DNA of 64,000 nt from Miscanthus floridulus (GCF_019320115.1 NC_089595.1:112980461-113044460); one strand, 5' to 3'; numbered from the stretch's first letter, positions 11,445-22,500 are shown. The notes: a model not told the origin generated them from the sequence alone. Program-made: numbers and translations.

Positions 11445-11635
11445 AGGTCACGTACGCGGACGGCTCCGTGGCGCCCGCCGTCGCTGCTGCGGGCGCGCTG
11501 GCCAGGCCCATGCCGGGGCAGGTGCGGCGGCCGCTCCCGAACGGCATGAGGTGCATGTGCTGCCCCTTGGGGTCGACGCCGGCCCCCGCGCCGCCAGGCA
11601 TGAAGCGCTCGGGCTTAAACGTCCACGGTGGTGCC
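11189..11635 (-). pseudogene. Captured cytochrome P450 fragments, order scrambled
   Basis: Reading the minus strand 5' to 3', the first piece (about 11635-11490) has the PERF motif (FKPERF) and the haem-binding loop [11 protein letters not shown] second piece (about 11444-11200) has the I-helix oxygen-binding motif AGSDTT and the stretch ending NHPDCMEK. In an intact P450 the I-helix precedes the haem loop by over 100 residues, so the order here is inverted and the frames differ. Residues resemble the CYP93 family (flavonoid-type A-clan P450s), by inference. Gene fragments only; no function is expected. Confidence 0.75.
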
Positions 11636-12345
11636 GGACCCGTCCCGCTTCTTCGCGCCAGCGCTCCTGGCCGCGCCGCTGCCCACCAACTCCTCCTTCT
11701 AGAACTTCGTGCTCAAGGACGGGGACATGCCGGAGTACATCCACCCGTACGCCGTCCGATCCCCCGGCGGCGGCGCGCTCGACGTCTGCTACCCGTCTCC
11801 GACGCCTCCGTCGCAGCCGCCGGGAGCGCGCAGCACCACGTCGTGTCGGCCTTCGACGACCTCTCCGTGACGCTCGACGTGTCCCCGTCCCTCCACGCGC
11901 ACCTCGTCCGCGGCTGCCCCTACGTCACCCTCACCACCACCGCCACCGGCCCGATCGACATCTCCGTCGCGTCCGTCCACGCCTTCGTCGACGTCGGCTC
12001 AAGCTCCTGCTACTGCCACCATGGCTCCTCCGGCACCAAGTGGCGCCTCCGGATGGACAGCGGCCAGACGTTCCTCCTCTACGAGTCAGCCCCGATCCAC
12101 CTCGCGCAGGCCGGCCCCACGCAGCTCTCGGCGACCGCCTTTGCCGGCGCCATCCGGGTCGCCTACCTCCTGGAGCCGGTCCTCGACCGCTACAGCCGCT
12201 GCTACCCGACCGCGGGGCACGCCGCGCTGAACCCGAACGACCAGCCCTTCTCCGTCGACTACGCCTGGCGCAAGGAGGGGCACGGGGAGCTGCTGATGCT
12301 CGCGCACCCGCTCCACCTCTGCCTACTCGCACTGCTCCCCGACCA
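11625..12345 (+). pseudogene. Captured GH81 endo-1,3-beta-glucanase fragment
   Basis: The N-terminal beta-sandwich part of a glycosyl hydrolase family 81 enzyme can be read: [20 protein letters not shown], then [16 protein letters not shown], then (after a frame change near 11790) DDLSVTLD, LVRGCPYVT, SGQTFLLY, CYPTAG and LLMLAHPLHL. The catalytic region is absent. A TAG stop lies at 11700-11702 where the family usually has Gln. Intact family members hydrolyse beta-1,3-glucan. This copy starts within a few bases of the opposite-strand P450 PERF piece, which fits fusion of two captured fragments. Confidence 0.7.
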
Positions 12346-12791
12346 GGCACGACACGCCCACCACGGCATGCCGGTGTGGGCCACCTACATCATCTACTAC
12401 GTTTTCTCACTCTCTCTCCCCTGCTTCTCCCACGCACAGTCGCATCCACCGCCGGCGCTGCAGTGGTGTATCTCGCCGGCGCGCGCATGCGACTGGTCAT
12501 GTGCAGCTCCGTCGAGAGCTCCCGCCGTGCGCCCTTTCCGGGGGGTCCTTATGCACGGCGGCGGCAGCTCGAGGCCCGCAATGGAGGCAGCTGACCACAT
12601 GCCCGCGCGGCGGGGTCTCCTTAAGCGCGCACTGACGGCGCCGGCCGTCATGGTGCGGGCGTGAAGCCGCAGCGCGGACACTACCGAACAGCCGAGCTCC
12701 GATCGTCGACCTCCATGCCTACCCCGAACCACACCGCCGTTTTCGCAGACGCCTACTACTTCCAACACTGGCCACGGCGACTTCGGATGTG
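12346..12791. other. GC-rich Pack-MULE interior of unknown origin
   Basis: No recognised protein motif. Base composition resembles grass exons, so more captured pieces are possible. It joins directly to 18081 if the copia insertion is removed. Confidence 0.4.
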
Positions 12792-12796
12792 CCCAC

Positions 12797-13237
12797 TATT
12801 GGCTCAGGATCACAATCACAAACACAATTTCACAGTGGCTAAGCTTATAAATCAAGATCGCACAAGAACGAGATCCACACGAACAGCAACTGCACCCTGG
12901 CGACAGGGAGACAGTGCCCTTTTTCACTCTGAATAAGTTCGAGTGCAAGCACAGTTACAATGTGTCCAAAAGTGCTAACACACACACCTTACTTCCGACT
13001 ACTTATACCAGCAGTCTAAACACACGCTTACAACACAATAAATCAAATGACACACGATACAAGTTGGCAGAAAAAACAACTGTCAGAGACAGACAGCATC
13101 GTGGGTGCGGTCACCCCGCTCCAGCCTCGACGCCAACCGTTCCCGCCAACGTCCTTATTCAAATTCTGCTGAGCCTTCTGTCGAAACGACTCCACCTCAG
13201 CATCCACATCATTGGTGAACACAAGATTACACCAACA
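12797..13237 (-). repeat. 3' LTR of the copia element
   Basis: 441 bp. In minus-strand sense it starts TGTTGG and ends CCAATA. It is preceded in that sense by the polypurine tract (13238-13248). It differs from the other LTR by three single-base substitutions. Confidence 0.92.
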
Positions 13238-13248
13238 TTCTCCCCCTT
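13238..13248 (-). promoter_or_regulatory. Polypurine tract of the copia element
   Basis: Minus-sense AAGGGGGAGAA directly abuts the LTR start. It overlaps the TAA stop codon of the polyprotein. Confidence 0.8.
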
Positions 13249-16200
13249 AAGCTTGATGTTCACCCAGATCACGAACTCCCATCAGATGACGCATCACACC
13301 AAGTTTGACTGCTGCCAATGGCTTTGTCAGTGCATCAGCTTTCTGCTCCAGAGTCCCAACCCTTTTAACCACAATCTGTCCACGTTCCACACACTCACGA
13401 ATGAAGTGGAACTTGATCTCAATGTGTTTACTTCTGCCATGGAAAACTGGGTTTTTCATCAGAGCTATTGCTGAATTATTGTCCACCATCAGTGACACTG
13501 CCTTCAGCTTATTCCCAGTGATCTCACCTAGTAAGTTTCTGAGCCACAAGGCTTGCTTAGCTGCTGCTGTAGCTGCCATGAATTCAGCTTCACATGATGA
13601 CAATGCCACTGTCTTTTCCTTGTGTGAGTTCCAAATCACCAGGCTGTCATTCAAATAGAATGCCATACCTCCAGTGCTTCTTCTCCCCACAACATCTCCT
13701 CCTACATCACTGTCAGTATACCCCACCAACAGTTCCTGCTTGCCTTCCTGGGTATAAACCAACCCATAATTCAGTGTTCCCTTCAAGTATCTCAGGATTT
13801 GTTTCACTGCAGCAAGATGCTTAGCAGTAGGCTTCTCCATGAACCTACTTGCCATACCAACTGAGAATGCTAAATCAGGCCTGGTATGAAGCAAGTATCT
13901 CAAGCATCCTATGATTCTTCTGTAATGCGTAGAGTCAATCCTTTGTCCCTGCTTATCTGCATCAAGCTTGTTTCCTGGATCCATTGGACACTTTGTGGAA
14001 TTACAGTCAGCCATCCCAAACTGACTCAGGATTTTCTTAGCATAACCAGTCTGCCTGATTGCTATGTAATCTTCTTTCTGCTCAACTTCTATCCCCAGAT
14101 AGAATGACAATTTTCCCAAGTCACTCATATCAAACACTGAGGTCATCTGCTTCTTGAAGTTTACAATTTCTCCAGGTTGGCCACCTGTTACAATCAGATC
14201 ATCAACATAGACTCCAACCATCAGAGCTAACTGACCTGTTCCTCTGATGTACACTACTGGTTCAGTCACACATTTTCTAAAACCAAGCTTTTTCAGACTG
14301 CTATCAAGTTTTATGTTCCATGCCCTTGGGGCTTGTTTCAACCCATACAGTGCTTTGCTCAATTTCAACACTATATGCTCCTTTCCTTTCTGCACAAACC
14401 CTTCAGGTTGTTTCACATAAACATTCTCTTCTAGTTCACCATTGAGAAATGCAGTTTTTACATCCAAGTGGTGTACCTCCCAACCTCTATTAGCTACAAG
14501 TGCAAGAATTAGTCTCACAGTGTCAAGTCTTGCCACTGGAGCAAATACCTCCTCAAAATCTATTCCTTGTTTTTGAACATAACCCTTTGCAACCAATCTG
14601 GCTTTATGCTTCACCACATCTCCTGCTGCATTTTTCTTCAATTTGAACACCCACTTCAAACCTATTGGTTTGTGACCTGCTGGCAGCTTCACCAACTCCC
14701 ATGTTTTGTTTTTGTTGATGGATTGGATCTCACTCTCCATAGCTCCAACCCAATTCCCATCACTAGCTGCATCTTGATAGCTACTTGGCTCTTCCATGAC
14801 AATCAACAGTGCCTCCACCTCTGAGTCATATTGCATCTCTACCTCAACACTGTCCTCATACACCTCATTGAGGTTTCTAAATCTCAGTGGTGGTTCATCA
14901 TAATCATCTGAATCATCCATGTTTTCATTGTCTTGATCCATATTCACATCCTGAATTGGTCCAATCTCTGAACTTTGAGCTGGAGCAATCTCTGAATTAG
15001 TTGCATGACCATCAACAGTATCAGAGTTTGCATTAGTCCCCTGCTGAATTGTCTGATCCACTTCACCAGTGAATCCATCTCCACCAGCTCCCCCTGAATT
15101 CTTAGTTCCCCAAACATCCTGATGATTCAGACCATTCCCAACAGCATCAGTGAATGGCTGATCTGCTATTTCCACAGATCCTTCTTCAATAAACTCTGAA
15201 TTTTCACCAAATTCAGTTTCCCAGTCCCAAGCTACTGCTTCTTCAAAGATGACATCTCTACTGACTACAATTTTCTTGGTTTTTGGTTCATATAACCTAT
15301 GTGCCTTGCATCCATCCTCCACACCAAAATAAATCATAGCAGTACTCCTATCATCTAGTTTCTTCAGATGTGGCCTTGCTGGCCTCACATTGGCCCTGCA
15401 TCCAAACACCTTTAAGTGTCCAAGCTGAGGTTTTCTACCACACCAACCCTCAAATGGAGTTCTATACCCCATAACTTTAGTTGGTAATCTATTCAGCAAA
15501 TGCACAGAGTGTCTCACTGCCTCACCCCAGAAACACCCTGGTACTCTCATGCATTTCAGAATTGATCCGGACATCTCCATGACAGTTCTATTTCTTCTCT
15601 CAACAACCCCATTTTGTTCTGGTGAGTAGGGAGCAGTAAACTGCCTTTTGATCCCAGCTTGTTCACACACATTCCTAAAGGCTTCTGCTAGAAATTCACC
15701 ACCTCTATCAGATCTCATCATCTTGACCTTATGGCCTAAGCTATTCTCAGCTTCTGCTTTGAACTTGACAAAAGCTGAACAAGCCTGATCTTTTGATTTT
15801 AGAATAGACACTGTCATATACCTAGTACAGTCATCAACCAACAACATAAAGTACTTATTGCCCCCAACTGTTTCAGGTGTGATAGGCCCACACAAATCCA
15901 CATGGACCAACTCTAAAGGCTCATCTGCCCTCCAAGATGACAACTTAGGAAAAGACTTTTTGGTTTGTTTAGCAGCCAAACAGGAGTGACAGACTTGTTT
16001 AGGATGCTCAATCATGGGTAAACCCCCAGCCATCTCTTTTTCTACCAGCATTTTTATTGACTTGAAATTAACATGACCCAGTCTCCCATGCCATAACCAT
16101 GACTCATCATTTGCATTTGCTAATAGACAGACAGGTTTAACAACATCCAACTGAATTTTGTACAATCTATTAGCAGACATCTGAACCTTCATGATTAGTC

Positions 16201-17584
16201 TGTTTCTGTTCTTATCAATCACCTCAATGTAATCATCATCCATTTCTATCTTATGCCCTATCTCAGTCAACTAACCCAAGCTAATCAAATTGCTTCTCAG
16301 TTTAGGAATAAAATAGACATCAGACAAGATCCACTGTTCCCCTGATCTACCTTGAAACAGAATAGACCCTCTACCATAAATTTCAACAGATGAGCCATCT
16401 CCAAACCGTACCTTGCCACCAATGGTGGTGTCGATGTCTCTGAATTTTTTACGTTCTCCTGTCATATGGTTGCTAGCACCATTATCGAGGTACCACACAT
16501 CCCCACACGACTCCCCATCGCCTGTGAAATGCAGCTCTGAATCTGTCTGCACCTCATTTAGACACAGTTCACTCTGAACCTGAACATTTTCCGACAACAG
16601 GTGCTTAAGCTGTCCTGACTCCTCCATTTCAGTGAGCAACACTGCAGGTTCATAATCCACCTTCTTGGCATGATGAGCTTCCTCATCCTTCTTCTTCTCA
16701 CCCCCTGGGCACCTGTTGGCATAGTGTCCATAGGTGTGACATTTAAAGCACTTGATGTGGCTTTTGTCACGCTTCCCCACGCCATCTCTACCACCATCGA
16801 CATGACTGCCGCACCCACTGCTTCCATCGCTGCGGCCACGACCCCGTCCACGACCACCGCCATGACTCCTTCCACCACCAGATCCCTCTCCAGTGGACTT
16901 CTTCTGCCGAGCCTCCCACTCAGCTTGTGTCAGCAGCACTTGGCCGGGCTCTGACCGAGAACCTCCTGCTCCCCGTTTGGTCCTCTCCTCAAATGCCTTG
17001 AGCCGACCGACAGCTTCGTCGAAGGCGATCTTCTTGAGGTCAAAGAACTGCTCGATCCCGGCAATCACATGGATGTACTTCTCTGGCGCGGTGTCGAACA
17101 TCTTCTTCACCAACGCTGCATCATCCAATGATCCACCCAAGTTAGCATATCTCACTGACATACTCGTCAGTTTTCCTGCATAACTGTCAATCGATTCATC
17201 ATCCTTCATCCTCAATCCATCAAACTCGCTCTTCAGCGTCTGCAATCTCGCCTCCTTGACACGCTCCTCCCCCACGAATCTCGCCTTGAGTGAGTCCTAG
17301 ACCTCCTTCCTGGTCTTCTTCGTGGTGACCTGCATCAGCAAGTCATCGGGCATGCACTGGAGCAGATGCGCCCGTGCCTTGGTGTCCTTCGCCTTCCTCG
17401 CCGCAACCGCCGCTGCGCCTTGATCCGACGATTCCCCCGCCGGCTCAACCACCTCCCACACGCCCTGATCTTCCATGATCGCCTGAACCCTGATACTCCA
17501 ACTAGTGTAGTTGGCAGAGGTCAGGGGCGGGTACTGGATCCGGCCGCCGCCTTCTCCTCCGCCACCACTCCCGCGATCTCCCAT
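13247..17584 (-). pseudogene. Copia Gag-Pol polyprotein with two in-frame stops
   Basis: One continuous frame of about 1440 codons, broken only by TAG at 17297-17299 and TAG at 16271-16273. Gag has a UBN2-type core and a CCHC knuckle (CFKCHTYGHYANRC). The protease motif is WYLDNGASNHMTG. Integrase has the HHCC zinc site (ending CHSCLAAKQ) and the DDE core ([17 protein letters not shown]). Reverse transcriptase has [19 protein letters not shown] and YVDDLIV, and RNase H has [10 protein letters not shown]. Everything from integrase to RNase H is open for 1007 codons (13247-16270). The stops probably disable it unless read through. Plus-strand ORFs across this stretch are shadows. Confidence 0.92.
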
Positions 17585-17620
17585 GGTTGATCACTCAACG
17601 CGTTTGTATGTGATCGATCG

Positions 17621-17632
17621 GCTCTGATACCA
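17621..17632 (-). promoter_or_regulatory. Primer-binding site of the copia element
   Basis: Minus-sense TGGTATCAGAGC is an exact match to the complement of the initiator-methionine tRNA 3' end, 2 nt from the LTR. Confidence 0.9.
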
Positions 17633-17634
17633 GA

Positions 17635-18075
17635 TATTGGCTCAGGATCACAATCACAAACACAATTTCACAGTGGCTAAGCTTATAAATCAAGATCGCA
17701 CAAGAACGAGATCCACACGAACAGCAACTGCACCCTGGCGACAGGGAGACAGTGCCCTTTTTCACTCTAAATAAGTTCGAGTGCAAGCACAGTTACAATG
17801 TGTCCAAAAGCGCTAACACACACACCTTACTTCCGACTACTTATACCAGCAGTCTAAACACACGCTTACAACACAATAAATCAAATGACACACGATACAA
17901 GTTGGCAGAAAAAACAACTGTCAGAGACAGACAGCATCGTGGGTGCGGTCACCCCGCTCCAGCCTCGACGCCAACCGTTCCCGCCAACGTCCTTATTCAA
18001 ATTCTACTGAGCCTTCTGTCGAAACGACTCCACCTCAGCATCCACATCATTGGTGAACACAAGATTACACCAACA
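17635..18075 (-). repeat. 5' LTR of the copia element
   Basis: 441 bp. It is the promoter-bearing LTR for the minus-strand transcript and is followed in minus sense by the primer-binding site. On its outer side is the CCCAC duplication. Confidence 0.92.
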
Positions 18076-18236
18076 CCCACGATGCCGCGCCATCTTCCTC
18101 AGCCTCGCATGCCCCGAACGCCGCCGCAGACCACCCGCGACGCCAACCAGGAGCTGGTGCTGAACCTCACCACCGGACACCTACCTCCTTGCGTCGTACT
18201 CTGCCGGCTGCGCCACTCGGACTGGGACCACTCGCC

Positions 18237-18789
18237 GACGTGAAGAAAGCGCGGCGGGGCAACTGAACTGGTGCTGGCCTGGCCATCGACGTCAGCCGCC
18301 ACCTCATCAGCATGTCCAACAACACCATCATGCGCATGGTGGCCAGCGCACTGCCGGGCCACATGACGGAGGCGGCCAGGGACTGCGCCAAGCACGTCGC
18401 CGAGCTCGTGGGGGCCTTCAACGTCGAGGACTACGTGGGGCTCTGCCGGGGATGGGACCTGCAGGGGCTCACGCGGAGGACGCGCGTGGTGCGGGACAAG
18501 TTCGACGCGCTGCTGGAGATCATGATCACGGGCAAGGAGGAGAACCGGAGACGGCAGCATGGGCTGGGGCAGACCACCACCACCACCGACAACAGCAGCA
18601 AGGACCTGCTGGACATTCTCATGGACGCGGCGGAGGACGTGAACGCCGAGGTGAAGCTGACCAGGGAGAACATCAAGGCGTTCGTGCTGGACATCTTCAC
18701 AGCCGGCTCCGACACCACGACGACCAGCGTGGAGTGGGCGCTGGCGCTGGCGCTCAACCACCCGGACTGCATGGAGAAGATGTGGTGCG
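18237..18789 (+). pseudogene. Captured cytochrome P450 fragment (CYP93-like)
   Basis: An open stretch from VKKARRGN (then a TGA at 18264-18266) continues through [24 protein letters not shown] and SKDLLDIL to the I-helix motif FTAGSDTT. It ends at NHPDCMEK, where the MULE terminus takes over. This covers roughly the middle third of a P450. The N-terminal membrane anchor, PERF and haem loop are absent here. The segment from 18563 onward is the mirror image of the left arm. Similarity to flavone-synthase-type CYP93 proteins is my reading, not a search result. Non-functional. Confidence 0.8.
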
Positions 18790-18954
18790 GGAAGGGGTTT
18801 TCTACAAATGTGTTTTGAATTTAAGGTTAAATAAATAGGTATGGACTGCACTAAACCATTTTAAAAGTTTATGGACCCAAAAAACCACTTTGGAAGTTGA
18901 TGGACTCAACTGAAACTTGCTCACAAATTAATGGATCTCTGGTGCATTTAACTC
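18563..18954. repeat. Right terminal inverted repeat of the Pack-MULE
   Basis: Inverted counterpart of 11053-11444. It ends GGTGCATTTAACTC and is followed directly by the TTGACAAAA duplication. Confidence 0.75.
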
Positions 18955-18963
18955 TTGACAAAA
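18955..18963. repeat. Right 9-bp target-site duplication of the Pack-MULE
   Basis: TTGACAAAA, identical to 11044-11052. Confidence 0.85.
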
Positions 18964-19323
18964 ATTATAAGCCTGCTAACATGTAACCTTGCTTAGAAAT
19001 ATAATACCTTGAAATTTTCTGCATTTTATTATTAATCAGAATTACAACTGCATGTGTTATGCAAAAACACCAAAAATATTTTGCTGTAACATCCAAGTAT
19101 TTTGCTAACATGTAACATTGTTCATGATTTTAAGAATAGAGGCTACAGCAGGAACCATGTAATCTACAGCTGCTGGTCTGATCCGTGAAGAGGCAGACGC
19201 CACCATGGAAATGAGTTCTGACTTCTGAGGGGTTCGTACTATAGTATACTAGTAGTCTAGTAGATGTCCAGAGACGCTTTGGTTGATGGCATAATCATGC
19301 GTGTACAATAACAATTGCTGGTT
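18964..19323. other. Intergenic between the Pack-MULE and the SINE
   Basis: AT-rich sequence with no supported gene. Confidence 0.45.
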
Positions 19324-19340
19324 TCAGCATGTGCTGTTGT
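19324..19340. repeat. Target-site duplication of the SINE (left copy)
   Basis: TCAGCATGTGCTGTTGT, repeated exactly at 19510-19526. Confidence 0.85.
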
Positions 19341-19509
19341 TGAAGGGCGCGTCTAGTGTAAGCGGTAGAGTCTTACCGCCTGTGACCGGAAGGTTCCGGG
19401 TTGGGTTCGAGTCGCGGTCTTCTCGCATTGCACAGGCGAGAGTAAGGCTTGCCACTGACACCCTTCCCCAGACCCCGCACAGAGCGGGGGCTCTCTGCAC
19501 TGGGTACGC
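19341..19509 (+). mobile_element. tRNA-derived SINE (Au-type)
   Basis: A 169-bp unit carries pol III promoter boxes: an A-box-like TGTAAGCGGTAGAG near 19358 and a B-box GGTTCGAGTC near 19406. A tRNA-unrelated body follows (GCACAGGCGAG, CACTGACACCC, CCGCACAGAGCGGG). This matches the widespread Au SINE as I remember it. It is flanked by a perfect 17-bp duplication TCAGCATGTGCTGTTGT (19324-19340 and 19510-19526). It moved with LINE enzymes, as SINEs do. It is not a functional tRNA gene. Confidence 0.85.
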
Positions 19510-19526
19510 TCAGCATGTGCTGTTGT

Positions 19527-21064
19527 GACAAAGTGAATCAGAGCCCTGATGCCTATACTGAATATTCAGACTCACATTAATAGATAAATTTATAGACGTT
19601 TTACCGTATATTCTGAAACATTTACTTTTTATTTTGTCCTAGGAAGATTTATCTTTGGTGCCGTTACCTCCTGATCTCCCAAGAAAATTAGATCTGCATA
19701 ACAGTTTTGACTTCTGAAGATGACATGCTCTGTTTGGGATGTATTTGGCCAGTCATGAAACTGAGATGCCTCTATTTGAAGGTCTCGTAGCAGGTTGGAG
19801 TTCTGCTTCAAGGAAGCAGCATGGACCATCAAACTTAACAGACTGGAGATATTTTGCTTGGAATGCTTTTTGGACAGTCATAGAACTAAATGGTCTAGTA
19901 ACAAGTTGATGTAGTTCGGCAAACATGGATGCAACGATTTCATACTACATGTGCATGGGCAACATTGTGACACCATGGCGCCTAGGCGACTAGCCCAACT
20001 GAGTGGCTCAATTTGGATGCTGAACATGAACCCATCTTATGCACTCATTCATGGCCTTTGATTTTTTGAAAAAATGCACAACGTCTTGCACATTGCAATA
20101 ATTCAATATGTAAGGACTGAAGAATATTAGCACTATTACATCCTAACTGGTATATATCCCATATCAGCACCAGATCTACATTTAGCCACATTTAACTAGT
20201 TGACTGATTTAGCCACATTTACCTTTTTGTCCATTTGCCTCACTGCCCCTAGACTGTATGTTGAAGTGTAGCCCCTAGACTGTATGATGGAATGTAAAGG
20301 TAGCACAATGCACCTTTTATATTCAGTTTGTTTGAATTATAATTGGCTAACATTGCTGCTCCCTTCCTATTGCTGGGAAAAGAAAACTAAAAATTGAGAA
20401 ACGAAGCATCAAACTGCTGTGTGTCAGCTGTTAGTTTTCGCCCATTCGTTCAATTTCCAGCAGACAACCTTGCATTTATGGTAACATTTGAACTAATTCT
20501 GGGCTGTTTGTTTGGTACAGGGTGGTGGCCAACAGGCCAAGTTCGAAACCTATGTTTGAGATTTTGGATTCGAATAGGAGAAAATGCGACAATAGAATGG
20601 CACTGAGTTGAGGCGTGCACAGGGGACGAGACAACGGCGGCCAGCAGCACGTCACCCTTCACTGTCTGTGCCGCAGGCAGGGGCAGGCGGCGCGCTGCAT
20701 GAGTGCATGACGCTCCGGCGAGCCCAAGGTCAGCCTCGGCAAGGCAACGACGCGTCCCGCTCAGAGCGGATGCAACACCGGCAGCTGGGGCTGTGCCACG
20801 TCGGGGGGCGAAGACGGCACGGCACGGAGGTTTTGTGCAGTGCAGGGGAGTGAGTGTGAGTGCCAGGACCGGGCCAAGACGGAGGATGCCAAGTCTTCAA
20901 GCGGGCCGAGCAATCCGCGAGCTAGCAGGCCCAAGACCAAGAACTCCCGTGTGTCTGAACTGGGCCCGGCTGGGTTAACAGCCTGGGCGCGTAGCGGCCA
21001 AATTTTTTACATTTTAGCTTTTTTTTTAAGTTTCTTACAAATAAATCCCAAAGAATTCAAAAAA
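19527..21064. other. Intergenic, no supported gene
   Basis: AT-rich to about 20590, then GC-rich (20590-21000) with overlapping open frames but no recognisable protein motif. I call no gene here. Confidence 0.4.
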
Positions 21065-21247
21065 TGAATCCATAGCTCTGCGCACTGTAGCAGTACTGTA
21101 GCGACAATAGCGAGAGCCGTTTTGAAAATCGAGACAGAAAATGAACCGGGAAGAGGAGGAGCCGGAGAAGTCATGATTTCAGGCTTCTCCGGCTCTATGC
21201 TACAGTAGTGGGCCGGAGCTTGCGAGAGCCGTGCCAAACGAGCCCTA
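21065..21247. mobile_element. MITE-like inverted-repeat element
   Basis: The sequence holds inverted copies of a GGAGCCGGAGAAG/CTTCTCCGGCTC stem (about 21156-21196) and CTGTAGC motifs. It ends GTGCCAAACGAGCCCTA, a common terminus of short grass DNA elements. Family not settled. Confidence 0.4.
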
Positions 21248-21425
21248 GGATGTTGATTGTTGAGCCAACTTTAAGGCCCTGTTTATTTTGCACCTGATAT
21301 TTTCGATAAAAAATGCGAGAATCCCACATGGTCCCACCAAACGCCTTTTGAACTAACAAGATCGAAAAAAAATCATACAGTATACGATGTTTATAAAAGT
21401 GTGCGGTGAGTAGAAACAAAGGCAG

Positions 21426-21692
21426 TGTTCGGTTGGTGATAGTCGGATGACTGGTTCGTTTTTTTAACGAGAACAGTGTTTTTCTCCCACGATATTTTAG
21501 CATAAACAGTATTTTATAGCATGAACAGTCCAGAATAATACCAGCTGAACCCTCTGGAAACAAGACGACTCGAATCACCAAACTCATGTTCGCTTATTGG
21601 TTTCAGCCAGCCCAAATCAATCAGCCAACAGTATTTTTCTCTCACAATAAACCAGCACCAACCAACTTAAACCAGCTCAGAAACCGACCAAC
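21426..21692. mobile_element. Pair of short hAT-like MITE relics
   Basis: GTTCGGTTGGTGAT near 21429 faces an inverted ATCACCAAACTCATGTTCG near 21575. A second unit contains TTTCTCTCACAATAAACCAG. The phrase TTCTCTCACAATAAA is shared (either strand) with elements at 31983, 41276, 50371, 54511 and 57702. Boundaries are approximate. Confidence 0.4.
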
Positions 21693-21844
21693 GCATAGGC
21701 CGTTTAACGCATGTGCCGTGCGTACTAGCTCTGCTCTCTGATTCAGATGTTCAGCCTGTGTGCTGCTGCTTCGTACTAGTACTTGGTAGGTAGCCTAGCC
21801 ACTGGTTTTGTCGAAGACCACTTCAGACGCGTCACTCATGCTAG

Positions 21845-22075
21845 GGCGAGTTTAGATGTAAAATTTTTTGGGTTTGGGCTACTGTAGCATTTTTGTTTAT
21901 ATTTGGTAATTAATGTCTAATTATAGATTAATTAGGTTCGAAAGTTTCGTCTCACGATTTCTTACCCAATTGTATAATTAGTTTTTTTTTCATCTACATT
22001 TAGTACTCCATACATGTACCGCAAGATTCGATGTGATAAATACTGCACAAAAAAATTTAGAAACTAAACAGGCCC
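21845..22075. mobile_element. Tourist-like MITE, copy 1
   Basis: About 230 bp. Starts GAGTTTAGATGTAAAATTT and ends AAACTAAACAGGCCC, with internal ACTGTAGCA, ATTAATTAGG and TTCGTCTC phrases. These are shared with copies at 22501 and 33661. Diverged. Confidence 0.6.
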
Positions 22076-22500
22076 AGAATCTTTGTGGACCACAAGCGTC
22101 TGGAAAAAGGAGGGGAAAAAAAACTAAATCTCTGTGGAAAAGGTACGTACGAGACCTGAACCGTGATCTATTGTCCTTCGCCCGGCCGGTTGTCACCGCG
22201 GAACTGACCCATCGTGAAAAGAAAAAATAGTTCGATGGAAGGTTGCTTTTGATAGATGTTCATTTGTTTTGGAAATGGAAAGGGTAAAAAAATGCTACTA
22301 TTGCTACTACTACAAAGATTCGATTAGACTGGCTTAAATGGCTTTTATCGTTTCCGGTGTGCGGCCGGGGTGGGTTTTCGTAGCTCAAGCTCATTGTTTT
22401 CCACTGGTACGCATGGTTCAGACACGTGGGCGCATTTATTGATGATGCGCTGTCCACGTCGAAAAAAAATCCTGGTATTAGTATTGTCGTAATAATACTA

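Larger units (their letters stand above)
12797..18075 (-). mobile_element. Young copia LTR retrotransposon inside the Pack-MULE
   Basis: Two 441-bp LTRs differ at only three positions by my reading. A perfect 5-bp target duplication CCCAC lies at 12792-12796 and 18076-18080. The coding order on the minus strand is gag, protease, integrase, reverse transcriptase, RNase H, which defines copia. Primer-binding site and polypurine tract are both present. At the commonly used grass rate of 1.3e-8 per site per year, three differences suggest roughly a quarter of a million years, a rough estimate from few events. Confidence 0.93.
11053..18954. mobile_element. Pack-MULE with captured P450 and GH81 fragments
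   Basis: A Mutator-like element bounded by TTGACAAAA duplications. Both ends begin GAGTTAAATGCACCAG, a grass MULE-like terminus, and form inverted repeats of about 392 bp. No MURA-type transposase is visible. The cargo is pieces of two host genes: a cytochrome P450 (minus strand near 11190-11635, plus strand near 18237-18789) and a GH81 glucanase (11625-12345). A copia element (12797-18075) was inserted later. Removing it leaves about 2.6 kb, a normal Pack-MULE size. Movement would depend on a transposase elsewhere. Confidence 0.8.

Noticed and set aside
11246..12664. A 472-codon plus-strand open frame
   Set aside because: It crosses the minus-strand P450 piece and only the middle part has GH81 similarity. 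Openness is due to high GC; it is not one gene.
19345..19420. A possible tRNA gene
   Set aside because: A and B boxes are present, but the cloverleaf is incomplete, the sequence continues as a SINE body and a 17-bp duplication surrounds the whole unit.
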